NCBI GenBank assembly: GCA_018826295.1
Contig: JAHJZX010000039.1
Span: forward strand, 1 to 34,170
DNA: 34,170 nucleotides
Direction: 5' to 3'
Source of the DNA: Gammaproteobacteria bacterium
GTDB taxonomy: Bacteria; Pseudomonadota; Gammaproteobacteria; Enterobacterales; Alteromonadaceae
Shown: piece by piece, positions 27,251-33,779 of the stretch
Layout of the letters: each line of letters opens with the position of its first letter
Numbering within the stretch: the first letter of the stretch is position 1
Notes under the pieces: model-generated
What the model was told of the DNA's origin: nothing
The model's input: the letters and a program-made list of their open reading frames with translations, nothing else
Databases searched by the model: none
Made by a program: the position numbers and the translations under genes

Positions 27251-27370
27251 TTTGGTATTTCCTTTTTATATTGTTGTACATGCATTTTTTAAACTTCATG
27301 CAATTCTGGCGTTTCAGATTCATGGCGTTAATGCTAAACCCGCTGCGACCGTTATGGCCTAAAATTTAGC

Positions 27371-27428
27371 CAATAACGAACTGCTGCGTTATTCCGCCAA
27401 TAAGCCGCCTTGTGCTGGCGATTGCTAG
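27371..27428 (-). other. Degenerate attC candidate
   Basis: On the minus strand the segment runs from CTAGCAATCGCC, where canonical attC has CTAACAA, to CGTTATTGG. It lies just after the stop codon of the acetyltransferase gene. Inside, AATAACG and CGTTATT form a separate perfect 7-bp palindrome. The A-to-G change in the R'' box makes it doubtful as an active site. Confidence 0.4.
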
Positions 27429-27431
27429 AGC

Positions 27432-27869
27432 TCATAGCTTGATGACTGCCAACATATCTTCACCATCTTCATCCAACCCTACTTCCTGAAAGCCAAAACT
27501 TGAATAAAAGTTTTTGGCTACCGGGTTTTTAGGGTCATAACAAATTTCGATTTCTTTTACGTTGCCACCAGCTTTGATTTGATCGAGTGCCAAGCTTAAC
27601 GCAGCTCTGCCAATGCCAGCTTTTTGATAACGTTGATCCACCATAAAGCGCCAGATCGACACTTTTTCAGCGGTTTCAGTTACCCACATAAAAAAACCGA
27701 CAGGGGTATCATTCTGATAGATAGCTCTGCAGGTATGCCCTTGACAGTAATGCGACTCAAGCAATGACCACATATTGCTGGCAACATATTCCTGTTGCTC
27801 TGCCGTGACATCTAAGTCACATACCGCTTCATAATTTGAACTTGTCACTTCTTCCAGTGTGATACTCAT
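27432..27869 (-). CDS. GNAT acetyltransferase, polyamine-type (cassette gene)
   Basis: A 145-residue GNAT-fold enzyme. The acetyl-CoA binding motif A is FMVDQRYQKAGIGRAAL near residues 75-91 (R/Q-x-x-G-x-G/A variant QKAGIG), and motif B is VAKNFYSSFGFQEVG near 118-132. The N-terminal part (LDVTAEQQEYVASNMWSLLES) resembles spermidine/spermine acetyltransferases such as BltD and PaiA as I recall them. It would acetylate a small amine; the substrate is inferred. AAGGAAAG precedes the ATG. Confidence 0.85.
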   Translation of the reverse strand: MSITLEEVTSSNYEAVCDLDVTAEQQEYVASNMWSLLESHYCQGHTCRAIYQNDTPVGFFMWVTETAEKVSIWRFMVDQRYQKAGIGRAALSLALDQIKAGGNVKEIEICYDPKNPVAKNFYSSFGFQEVGLDEDGEDMLAVIKL

Positions 27870-28028
27870 GACTTTCCTTAGTTTTACCCCCCCGAATTCA
27901 GCGCGAAAAAGCCGTGCAGCGGGTTGATATCTTAGCCAGCTTTTTCGCTGGCGATAATATTTGTATGTTATATCGCGATGGCAAAAACAACTACTACCAA
28001 ACAGATTATGCTTTGCCGCTCAATGTTC

Positions 28029-28760
28029 TCAGTACCACAGATAGATCGCTATGGTCGCCAGCGTGTTCCACAGCGCATGGGCAACGATGCATGCGGTCAA
28101 GCGGCCCCGCCAGACGTAGAGCAACGTTAGAGTCAGGCCGCCGTAGAAACCTGTATCCACCACCCCGACCCATCCTTGGTAACCATGCCCGGCCGCAAAG
28201 AGGGCGACCGTCGCCATAACCGCCACCGCAAGCGCAATACCTGACCTCCCAAGCAGGTTCCGCAGAGTCGTAAAGAAGTGACCGCGGAAGAACAACTCCT
28301 CGCTAAATGCGCCAGTCCACGCCAGAACGATTAAGCCGAACACGCCCCACGCCGAGTCGCCAATCTGAGCCGCGTTGGCCACGATGTCGCTGCGGGCCGC
28401 CCCGCCTGTGTTGGGAATGATGATGACGAACTGTACCAGGGTAAACACCAGAGCAATCGCCGCACCAATGAGCGCGTCACTGCGCCAGTGTGCAGAAACG
28501 AGTCCAACATCGCGGATCCGTAGCTGAATGAGGCGAAGGGCTATCATAACGGCCGCGAACCCTAAAATGGCTCGAATCACGCCGACGAGGGCATAGGTTG
28601 CTCCTTGCAACTCCAAGCCGAGAAAGACCTGAGGAATGATTTCCGAAGTGATCACGGCTGCGAGCCAAAGCACGGTTCCGAGGATAAGAGCCGCTGCCCA
28701 GCGCCATTTTGTAACCGAGCGGGGGGCTGCAGGCGGCGAATTGTTATATTGCCAAAACAC
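28029..28760 (-). CDS. CPBP-family intramembrane protease (cassette gene)
   Basis: A protein of about 243 residues with about six to seven hydrophobic helices and all CPBP (CAAX-protease-like) motifs: the Glu pair in SEELFFRGHF, the His in LFAAGHGYQGW and HALWN near the C-terminus. Such proteins are membrane metalloproteases or bacteriocin-immunity-type proteins. The segment is visibly GC-richer than the cassettes around it. The start is uncertain: a GTG at 28760 is chosen. The first codons read through the attC-like TAACAATTCGCC, and the gene overlaps the stop of its neighbour, so the native 5' end may have been replaced in a recombination. Confidence 0.78.
   Translation of the reverse strand: MFWQYNNSPPAAPRSVTKWRWAAALILGTVLWLAAVITSEIIPQVFLGLELQGATYALVGVIRAILGFAAVMIALRLIQLRIRDVGLVSAHWRSDALIGAAIALVFTLVQFVIIIPNTGGAARSDIVANAAQIGDSAWGVFGLIVLAWTGAFSEELFFRGHFFTTLRNLLGRSGIALAVAVMATVALFAAGHGYQGWVGVVDTGFYGGLTLTLLYVWRGRLTACIVAHALWNTLATIAIYLWY
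28731..28748 (-). other. Left half of an attC site (R'' side) without a matching R' half
   Basis: On the minus strand TAACAATTCGCCGCC follows the last codon of the 122-residue protein gene; its TAA is that stop codon. This is the normal start of an attC, but no GCGTTA end follows; the only GGTTAC (near 28716-28711) would give a site of about 36 bp, too short. The CPBP gene reading frame runs straight through it. Confidence 0.5.
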
Positions 28761-29112
28761 GAATGCATTCCTTATAAACGGAAATTGTGTTCTTAACAAA
28801 CAGGATGACTTTGACCACATTTCCGTTGTTTAGAACACAACTTACCTCAATTTTATCTTCGATGATTTTAGCCCTAGCTACTGCATCATCAGTTGTGGGA
28901 CCAAGATTAAAAAATGTATATCCGCTGGCAACTTCGCCTTTTTCAATATTTGCCACCTCACGTCTCAGAGCGTTTACAAATGCAGGCAAATACGCGGCAT
29001 TGTCAAAGTAAGTGATCAAAACAGAGCCTAGCCAAATATCCACGCTTTGCATCGTTGGGGATTGCTTTTCTCCAATTGAAAAAGCCAATTCACTTCGTAA
29101 ACCTATGTCCAT
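28744..29112 (-). CDS. Protein of unknown function (cassette gene)
   Basis: A 122-residue soluble protein that I do not recognise. No signal peptide or membrane segment; the middle (VDIWLGSVLITYFDNAAYLPAFVNALRREV) and C-terminal parts alternate strands and helices. The ATG at 29112 lies 15 bases after the end of an attC; the longer in-frame reading from 29142 would translate the attC itself and is rejected. The stop codon TAA is part of the next attC R'' box, the usual cassette layout. Small size and lack of motifs would fit an immunity or antitoxin-type protein, but nothing shows this. Confidence 0.7.
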   Translation of the reverse strand: MDIGLRSELAFSIGEKQSPTMQSVDIWLGSVLITYFDNAAYLPAFVNALRREVANIEKGEVASGYTFFNLGPTTDDAVARAKIIEDKIEVSCVLNNGNVVKVILFVKNTISVYKECIRVLAI

Positions 29113-29126
29113 ATCTTCCTTGCAAC

Positions 29127-29171
29127 ATAACGCCGCTATCACGCGCTTGTTGCGTGCATAGCTTTGTTATT
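29127..29171 (-). other. attC recombination site, short form
   Basis: On the minus strand it starts AATAACAAAGC and ends GGCGTTATG, with inner complementary arms (CACGC and GCGTG around AACAA). It overlaps the last codons of the dioxygenase gene, and the next gene starts 15 bases after its end. At about 45-50 bp it is at or below the short end of known attC lengths. Confidence 0.75.
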
Positions 29172-29924
29172 GATTTTTATCTCAATCGCACTCTTAAATG
29201 CATCGGCGTTTTCGAGCTTATCTAATATGTCCGATGGAGGTAGACAACTTTCATCTACAAATTTCACCAGCTCAGCAACAGGATCGCAAAATAATATATC
29301 TAGAGACATACGATCCATGCCGTATATTCCACGATGAATCATATTTGCACTAAAGATCAGTAGGTCACCAGCATCTAATTTAACTGCTTTACCAGTCGAT
29401 AGGTTTTCATAATTCTTACGGCCATTGCGCTCCAAGCGTACATCGAGTTCATCGTCTTTATCCCAGCGCTTATGGGTTCCCGCTATTAATTCGACGCCGG
29501 GCTCATCAACCAAAGGGATGCGAAAGTGTACAACCTTTGGCCCAAGTAGCGCCTGTTTCTGCTCTTCAATAGACATATGGTACTGTGGATCTCGATGCCA
29601 GTAGTTCTGCTGACCTTCGTTGGCAGGATCAAAAAACAGCTGGGTATTCATAAAAGTTGGACGACCACCCATGATTGAAGTAACAACATCCATCAACTTA
29701 GTTGACCCTATGAACTTGAATAATGTTTCTCTTTCCTTATTTCCCAAGTGTTTTTTCGCCGTTAAATACGCAGAGTTTACCGCCTTTTCGGCGTAGAACT
29801 GCGCATTATCCTGTTTCCAAGATTGATGAAACTGGGTAGCCACATCTCGTAACTTTTGAAGTTCGCTGTCTTTAACGAAGTTTTTAAAAACAAGATATCC
29901 GTTCTCTTCGAACTCTTTAATCAT
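29139..29924 (-). CDS. Phytanoyl-CoA dioxygenase (PhyH)-family protein (cassette gene)
   Basis: A 261-residue Fe(II)/2-oxoglutarate-dependent oxygenase of the PhyH family. The iron ligands are visible: HRDPQYH near residue 108 (H-x-D) and the distal His in ANMIHRGIYG near 195, with the 2-oxoglutarate Arg in MDRMSLDILF just after. The N-terminus IKEFEENGYLVFKNFV is typical of PhyH proteins. It would hydroxylate a small molecule or lipid; the substrate is unknown. It is large for a cassette gene. Its 3' end overlaps the attC at 29127-29171, and its ATG lies about 20 bases from the preceding site. Confidence 0.87.
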   Translation of the reverse strand: MIKEFEENGYLVFKNFVKDSELQKLRDVATQFHQSWKQDNAQFYAEKAVNSAYLTAKKHLGNKERETLFKFIGSTKLMDVVTSIMGGRPTFMNTQLFFDPANEGQQNYWHRDPQYHMSIEEQKQALLGPKVVHFRIPLVDEPGVELIAGTHKRWDKDDELDVRLERNGRKNYENLSTGKAVKLDAGDLLIFSANMIHRGIYGMDRMSLDILFCDPVAELVKFVDESCLPPSDILDKLENADAFKSAIEIKINNKAMHATSA

Positions 29925-29944
29925 ACGTATACCAATAAAGCTTT

Positions 29945-30018
29945 GCTAACAGGCAAAGGCACAATGTAATCATGCAGCAGCATGGCGTTTCTGTTTCAGC
30001 ACATAGTAGCGCGTTAGT
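29945..30018. other. attC-like site of uncertain orientation
   Basis: The ends are GCTAACAGGC (29945-29954) and GCGCGTTAG (30009-30017), with CATGC and GCATG in the middle forming a small inner stem. On the plus strand the order TAACA...GCGTTA matches the canonical attC; on the minus strand, the direction of the neighbouring genes, the ends read CTAACGCGC...CCTGTTAGC, which is less typical. It lies between two minus-strand genes where a cassette junction is expected. Confidence 0.6.
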
Positions 30019-30044
30019 GCCCGGCAAGACTGCCTGCGGCGCCA

Positions 30045-30692
30045 TCATAGGGCGCGAGCTACAATAAAGGGGCGAAAATCAGTCTTTTTCGTACCGTGCC
30101 GCTCGTTTTCCAGAATGTCAAAGCCAGCCGCAGCAATATCCTGTATCAGTGACGCCGGGGAGCAGGCAGTAACAACGTCAGGTGCTTTGCCGAAGAAACG
30201 CATAACCGGAATAGCAAGGCGAATAAGCGGATTCATTTCGGCTAAACAAGGGGTCTTAGAGATGAACAGACCGCCTGGTACCAGCATTGACCGGATATCG
30301 CTAAGCACATCGGGCAGGCTTCCCGCTAGGTGGAGGTAGTTAAAACCGACAACCACATCGTAATGTACGCCCTCAGGCGCCAAAGTGTCGACGGTTGCCT
30401 GGCGAAAAGCCAACGCAGCGTTAAAGCCGCTTTGGCGGGCCGCATCGAGCTTTTCCTGTGCTATAGCTAGCATGCCCGCTGAGATATCCGTGGCCAGATA
30501 GCTTTCTGCACAGTCGGCCAGACGCAGAGCAACCGTACCGGTACCGCAACCGAGCTCTAAAACCCGTGAGCGGGAAGGAATAAGCGCCCGGCTACGCGCC
30601 AGCGTCCTTTCGAATCCGGCTTCATCATCAATGGCGGCGGCAGCATATTTTCGGGCTGCCTTGTCCCAAAACTGTGCATCTTTCTCGCTCAT
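30045..30692 (-). CDS. Class I SAM-dependent methyltransferase (cassette gene)
   Basis: A 215-residue Rossmann-fold methyltransferase. The SAM-binding motif I VLELGCGTGTVALRL is near residues 42-56, the acidic residue after strand 2 in YLATDISAGML near 66, and motif post-I VVVGFNYLHLAG near 110. The core is a Methyltransf_11/25-type domain and the substrate cannot be told. Its base composition is richer in GC than that of the PhyH cassette next to it, which suggests a separate origin. Confidence 0.87.
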   Translation of the reverse strand: MSEKDAQFWDKAARKYAAAAIDDEAGFERTLARSRALIPSRSRVLELGCGTGTVALRLADCAESYLATDISAGMLAIAQEKLDAARQSGFNAALAFRQATVDTLAPEGVHYDVVVGFNYLHLAGSLPDVLSDIRSMLVPGGLFISKTPCLAEMNPLIRLAIPVMRFFGKAPDVVTACSPASLIQDIAAAGFDILENERHGTKKTDFRPFIVARAL

Positions 30693-30929
30693 CTATTGTG
30701 TCTCCATACTTGTTCTTAGCTCACTGCCAACGACCCCATCGCCCACGCGAACAGAATATTTCCAGGTTGTTGCCAAAAATATCCCGGAACGCTAACACAC
30801 TCAGCACAAGCTGAAACCCTTGCAGCACAGCAGCAATATCGACAATAACATTTTCACAGTGGCATCAGCCCGACAGTAACTGAAGCTGCTAGCTATGCAA
30901 AATCAGCCCGGCCGGCTTATCCAGTGCAA
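30693..30929. other. Spacer with a possible attC relic
   Basis: No gene is seen in this stretch. At 30726-30774 the minus strand reads GGCAACAACCTGG ... GGGGTCGTTGGC: complementary ends around a core of about 25 bases, like an attC whose GTTA has become GTTG. It lies 34 bases before the methyltransferase ATG. The rest shows no feature I can name. Confidence 0.35.
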
Positions 30930-31126
30930 TTATTTTTCATCCCAACCATAAGCATTGGTAATGCGATCTGCCACCTGATTCATCAGAGCCATACCGTTGT
31001 CACCATTGGTCATGATGATCATACCGTACCCCTTACTGATGTGCCCCGTCATCCAGGCCCGGTAGCCCCAATTCGAGCCACCATGCGAAAAAAATTTATC
31101 CTAGCCATGTAGAGAATCCAAAGTGA
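30930..31126 (-). pseudogene. Remnant of a serine hydrolase (beta-lactamase/PBP fold), C-terminal end
   Basis: On the minus strand the frame ending in TAA at 30930-30932 reads DKFFSHGGSNWGYRAW, then ISKGYGMIIMTNGDNG and a C-terminal helix ending NAYGWDEK. The HGG motif, the following GYRA and the MTNGDNG strand are the C-terminal signature of class C beta-lactamase-like serine hydrolases (the third active-site motif region). Only about 56 residues remain; a TAG stop at 31101-31103 interrupts the frame, and the match breaks off at the attC-like GTTAG at 31131-31127. The SxxK and YxN parts are missing, so it cannot be functional. Confidence 0.75.
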
Positions 31127-31182
31127 CTAACGCTTACAGCAGTTGCTCCTGCTGTTTGACGTCGGCTGCCTTGGCTTGATAA
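31127..31182 (-). other. Degenerate attC candidate
   Basis: On the minus strand it starts TATCAAGCC, three bases after the TAA of the acetyltransferase gene, and ends AAGCGTTAG. The right end is a good attC R' box; the left end has TATC where TAAC is expected. Inner arms CAGCAG and CTGCTG pair. Confidence 0.5.
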
Positions 31183-31185
31183 ATT

Positions 31186-31617
31186 TTATAGCGCCATATG
31201 CAACAGTGGATATGGCTTACCCTGTCCATCAACTGGTGAGCGGCCTATCACTTTAAAGCCAATATGCTGGTAAAAACCTAGCGCCTGCTCGTTTTGTTCA
31301 TTTACGTCGACCTTTGATGCCCTTTGCTCTTTAATAGCGTGAGCTGACAGCATGGTACCAATGCCTTTGCCGCGGGCATCAGGAGAGATGAACAACATTT
31401 CAATATTGCCGTCGTGGACGCCGCAGAATCCCTGAATTTCACCATGTACATTTTTAGCACACCTTAGATCTACGGCGTCAAAATACTGCTCCAAAATTAA
31501 CGGCTTTAACTCTTGTAGATTTTCTTCAGCCAGAAAATCATGCGTTGCTCTGACCGAGGATTCCCATATTTCTATCAGCTTAAGGTGGTCGGCTTTTTCT
31601 ACGATCTCAATATTCAT
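31186..31617 (-). CDS. GNAT acetyltransferase, YjaB-like (cassette gene)
   Basis: A 143-residue GNAT enzyme. Motif A is MLFISPDARGKGIGTMLSAHA near residues 68-88 (R-G-K-G-I-G), and the C-terminal VNEQNEQALGFYQHIGFKVIGRSPVDGQGKPYPLLHM is strikingly like E. coli YjaB as I recall it, an acetyltransferase of unknown substrate. The start ATG at 31617 is chosen because it begins the family N-terminus (MNIEIVEKADHLKLIEIWESS) and lies about 20 bases after the preceding attC; the longer reading would translate that attC. Confidence 0.87.
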   Translation of the reverse strand: MNIEIVEKADHLKLIEIWESSVRATHDFLAEENLQELKPLILEQYFDAVDLRCAKNVHGEIQGFCGVHDGNIEMLFISPDARGKGIGTMLSAHAIKEQRASKVDVNEQNEQALGFYQHIGFKVIGRSPVDGQGKPYPLLHMAL

Positions 31618-31637
31618 CACTAAACCCGATTGAAAAT

Positions 31638-31714
31638 TTAACGCACGCCTAAACGGCGAGCAACTTGTTGCGAGTCCAGCGGCCACAGGCCGCGATGTTT
31701 AAGGTGCTTGTTAG
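31638..31714 (-). other. attC recombination site
   Basis: On the minus strand CTAACAAGCACC begins the site and GGCGTGCGTTAAA ends it; inner arms include GCGGCC-TGTG-GGCCGC. The TAA at its start is the stop codon of the upstream membrane-protein gene, and the next ATG follows about 20 bases after the end. Length is about 77 bp. Confidence 0.88.
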
Positions 31715-32265
31715 TTTTCAATTGCCGCGACCTCTATACCGAAAGGTGATATTTGCCCAAAAACTCGTATTTTCGAACCTAGCTCAAGATTGCCATAAAC
31801 AGATTCTGATAAACAAATATGTTTTTTAATAAAAAAAGTGACTTCTTTTACTTCAACTCTAGGAGCGCATCGGCCTTTATAGGCTACGCTTTCCATTTTT
31901 ATGACTGTTAACTCAATGACGCCATTACTCGCGTAAAAATGATGCAAAACCTTGGGCAATCCGCCAAATGTAGCTGCCGCTAGCCAGCCAGCAAAAACTA
32001 TCGGTAAAACTAAAAAGAGCGTGTGCTTCCAGTTTTTTCGAACATCGGAAAAATTACTTTTATTTAAAAAATACAGACAACTAAATGAACACAACCCGAG
32101 CACTAATAAAAACACATACAAACTGAAGATCCATGTACCTGATGAGTTATCAACGGTAACTCTGACATCTGAGAAAATAGATAAATAACCTCCAGCGAAA
32201 AGAAAAATAATGATCGCTAAAGCCACTATTCGGTTAGCAATGTTAATCGCTGTACTAAGTCTCAT
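31711..32265 (-). CDS. Membrane protein of unknown function (cassette gene)
   Basis: A 184-residue protein that I do not recognise. Three hydrophobic segments (about residues 10-28, 45-66 and 81-100) are followed by a soluble strand-rich domain of about 75 residues that ends in GSKIRVFGQISPFGIEVAAIEN, which could be a small OB-like barrel. Two cysteines stand in this domain (GRCAPRV and HICLSES). The stop codon lies inside the attC at 31638-31714, and the ATG is 17 bases after the end of the preceding attC. Confidence 0.78.
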   Translation of the reverse strand: MRLSTAINIANRIVALAIIIFLFAGGYLSIFSDVRVTVDNSSGTWIFSLYVFLLVLGLCSFSCLYFLNKSNFSDVRKNWKHTLFLVLPIVFAGWLAAATFGGLPKVLHHFYASNGVIELTVIKMESVAYKGRCAPRVEVKEVTFFIKKHICLSESVYGNLELGSKIRVFGQISPFGIEVAAIEN

Positions 32266-32281
32266 TTGGTTTACCTAAAAA

Positions 32282-32371
32282 CTAACGCCCGGCTTTGGGG
32301 CGGACTTGTAGCCGCGCAGCGGAGGAAAGGCCGTCGAGGGCCGCAGACCCGTTGTGATTGCGCTTGTTAGC
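32282..32371 (-). other. attC recombination site
   Basis: On the minus strand it runs from GCTAACAAGCGC to CCGGGCGTTAG, about 90 bp, with strong inner pairing (GCGGCC and GGCC-type arms, GCTGCGCGGC). The ends match the TAACAA...GGGCGTTA form of Vibrio-type repeats. It starts eight bases after the stop of the zinc-ribbon protein gene. This is the clearest site in the window. Confidence 0.92.
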
Positions 32372-32378
32372 ATGTTGA

Positions 32379-32789
32379 TTAAAACGGGCTATGCGAACCA
32401 TACCTACCAGCCCTGAATTTTTTGTAGTATTTGTGAGCCAGTAAGAAAAATACTACCGCTATAGATAAGTAAACAGCGCTGATTGCGTACAAACCAAGAT
32501 ATGGAGAAAGTAATGTATGTAACACGGAAAACACAATATTAAATATTCCAGACTTTGATCCATGCCCAGTCGGAAAATGGCTTTGACCGAAAAACACAAG
32601 TGCTGAAACCAAAAATACAATTGCTATCGCGAGACTACCGCAGATTTTAATTTTAAGTAAACGATTAAAACGCTCCTTATCGACAATATTCCAAGCGTAA
32701 TTAAAATTTGAACACTCCGGACACTTTCCGGTTAAAGGTTGTTCCATCACTTTATGGTGGCAGGATGGACAAGAAAAACTACTATGCAT
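32379..32789 (-). CDS. Membrane protein with an N-terminal zinc ribbon (cassette gene)
   Basis: A 136-residue protein of unknown function. The N-terminus has two CxxC pairs (CPSCHHK at residues 7-10 and CPECSNF near 23-26) that form a zinc-ribbon-like knuckle; two to three transmembrane segments follow (about 47-67 and 100-120). The short basic tail lies after the last segment. The ATG is about 15 bases after the GCGTTAG end of the preceding attC. No homologue can be named from sequence alone. Confidence 0.78.
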   Translation of the reverse strand: MHSSFSCPSCHHKVMEQPLTGKCPECSNFNYAWNIVDKERFNRLLKIKICGSLAIAIVFLVSALVFFGQSHFPTGHGSKSGIFNIVFSVLHTLLSPYLGLYAISAVYLSIAVVFFLLAHKYYKKFRAGRYGSHSPF

Positions 32790-32805
32790 ACTCTATCCCT
32801 GCTAA

Positions 32806-32851
32806 CGCTTTGCTGATTGGCTGCCGCAGCATAGCGTAGTCAGTCCAGTGG
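32806..32851 (-). other. attC site, right half clear, left half degenerate or cut by the IS
   Basis: On the minus strand the end AAAGCGTTAGCAG and the central stem GCTGC-GGCAGC are clear. The left arm CTGACTACGC only partly matches CTGCTAACGC, and the IS3-family element begins at about 32849. Either the site has decayed or the IS inserted at its edge. Confidence 0.55.
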
Positions 32852-32891
32852 AAATTTCCCCCTAAAAAGTAGACGCTTGAAAATTCTTTTT

Positions 32892-33779
32892 TCATGCCGC
32901 CTTTCTTTCATATTCATCAGGTGTTTTAAACCCTAATGAAGAGTGGAGCCGACGTTTATTGTAATAACTATCAATGTAGCGAGATAGTGTCGCTCTCAAC
33001 TGACTCACAGACTCAAATGCTAAGCCATGAAACGTCTCTGTTTTCATAGTCTTAAAGAACGATTCCACGTGTGCATTATCCGTCATATGTTTGGGTCGGT
33101 TCATACTTGGCCTAATTCCAGCTCTGGCCAGTTCATTTTGAAACAGATATGCACCATATTCTGAGCCCCGGTCACTGTGGAATAACAAGCTTGGCTTTAC
33201 CTCGCGATGCATCAGCGCTTTTTTCAACGCTGACACCGTTAAATCTGCTGTTCAGGTTTGACTAAGCTCCCAACCTACTATGCTTCGTGAATACAAATCA
33301 ATAATCACCGCAAGATACGACCATTGGCCATTTACCTTCAGGTAGGTCACATCTCCAGCCCACTGTTCATTTGCCGCTACCGGAGCGGCTTCTTGCCGCT
33401 TTTGGTTACCAACGGTAATGCACGGGTTAGCTGGCAACGGTGTGCGTCTATATAGCCTGCTCACCTTTCCTACCAAACTCATATCACGCATTAATCTTTC
33501 TACGCGCTTGCGATTGACCCTTTCACCTTCTCGTCGCAACGCTGCATGGATCCTTGGGCTGCCGTAATTACCATCGTGCTCACAAAATAGCACCTGGATC
33601 CGCTCTGCCAACCTACGATTCGCTATCGTTCGCTCGGCTTCATCACGGTTACGCCACCGGTAAAACCCTGCTACAGAGACATTTAATCGTGCACACAGGT
33701 ATCTGATCCCAAATGCATCACCATGCTCGGCTATGAATCCGAATCGGGTTGCTTTTGTTCCTTCAGATACCTGTCCCAC
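32892..33779 (-). pseudogene. IS3-family transposase orfB, interrupted by an in-frame TGA
   Basis: DDE transposase of the IS3 family: the HTH_21 region NYGSPRIHAALRREG near residue 70, first catalytic Asp in WAGDVTYLK, second Asp in LFHSDRGSEYG, and the Glu in AHVESFFKTMKTE; C-terminus SSLGFKTPDEYE. The frame is open throughout except for one TGA after WELSQT (33249-33251); the protein resumes with TADLTVSALKKAL in the same frame. A CGA-to-TGA change would explain it. The three catalytic residues survive, split over two fragments (33252-33779 and 32892-33236). Normal expression would be as an OrfAB fusion through the slip site at 33779-33785. Confidence 0.85.

Larger units (their letters stand above)
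26885..32855 (-). mobile_element. Integron gene-cassette array without visible integrase
   Basis: About ten short unrelated genes lie in one direction (minus strand) with attC-like sites between them. The clearest sites are at 32282-32371, 31638-31714 and 29127-29171; degenerate or partial ones are at 32806-32851, 31127-31182, 30726-30774, 29945-30018, 28731-28748 and 27371-27428. Stop codons at or in the R'' end of an attC, and start codons 10-30 bases after the R' end, are the normal cassette plan. No tyrosine recombinase with the integron-specific extra domain, no attI and no Pc promoter are seen. Reading direction implies that the integrase would be to the right, past the IS elements, or it has been lost. 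Confidence 0.82.

Noticed and set aside
28761..28820. Further N-terminal extension of the CPBP protein to an ATG at 28820
   Set aside because: It lies wholly in the neighbouring gene in another frame. It cannot be excluded because the native start seems lost, but there is no positive evidence for it.
30924..31112. A plus-strand open frame of 62 codons
   Set aside because: It is the antisense of the serine-hydrolase remnant, whose minus-strand frame shows HGG and MTNGDNG family motifs; the plus-strand frame shows nothing.
31618..31686. N-terminal extension of the YjaB-like acetyltransferase
   Set aside because: It would translate the attC site; the ATG at 31617 begins the family N-terminus.
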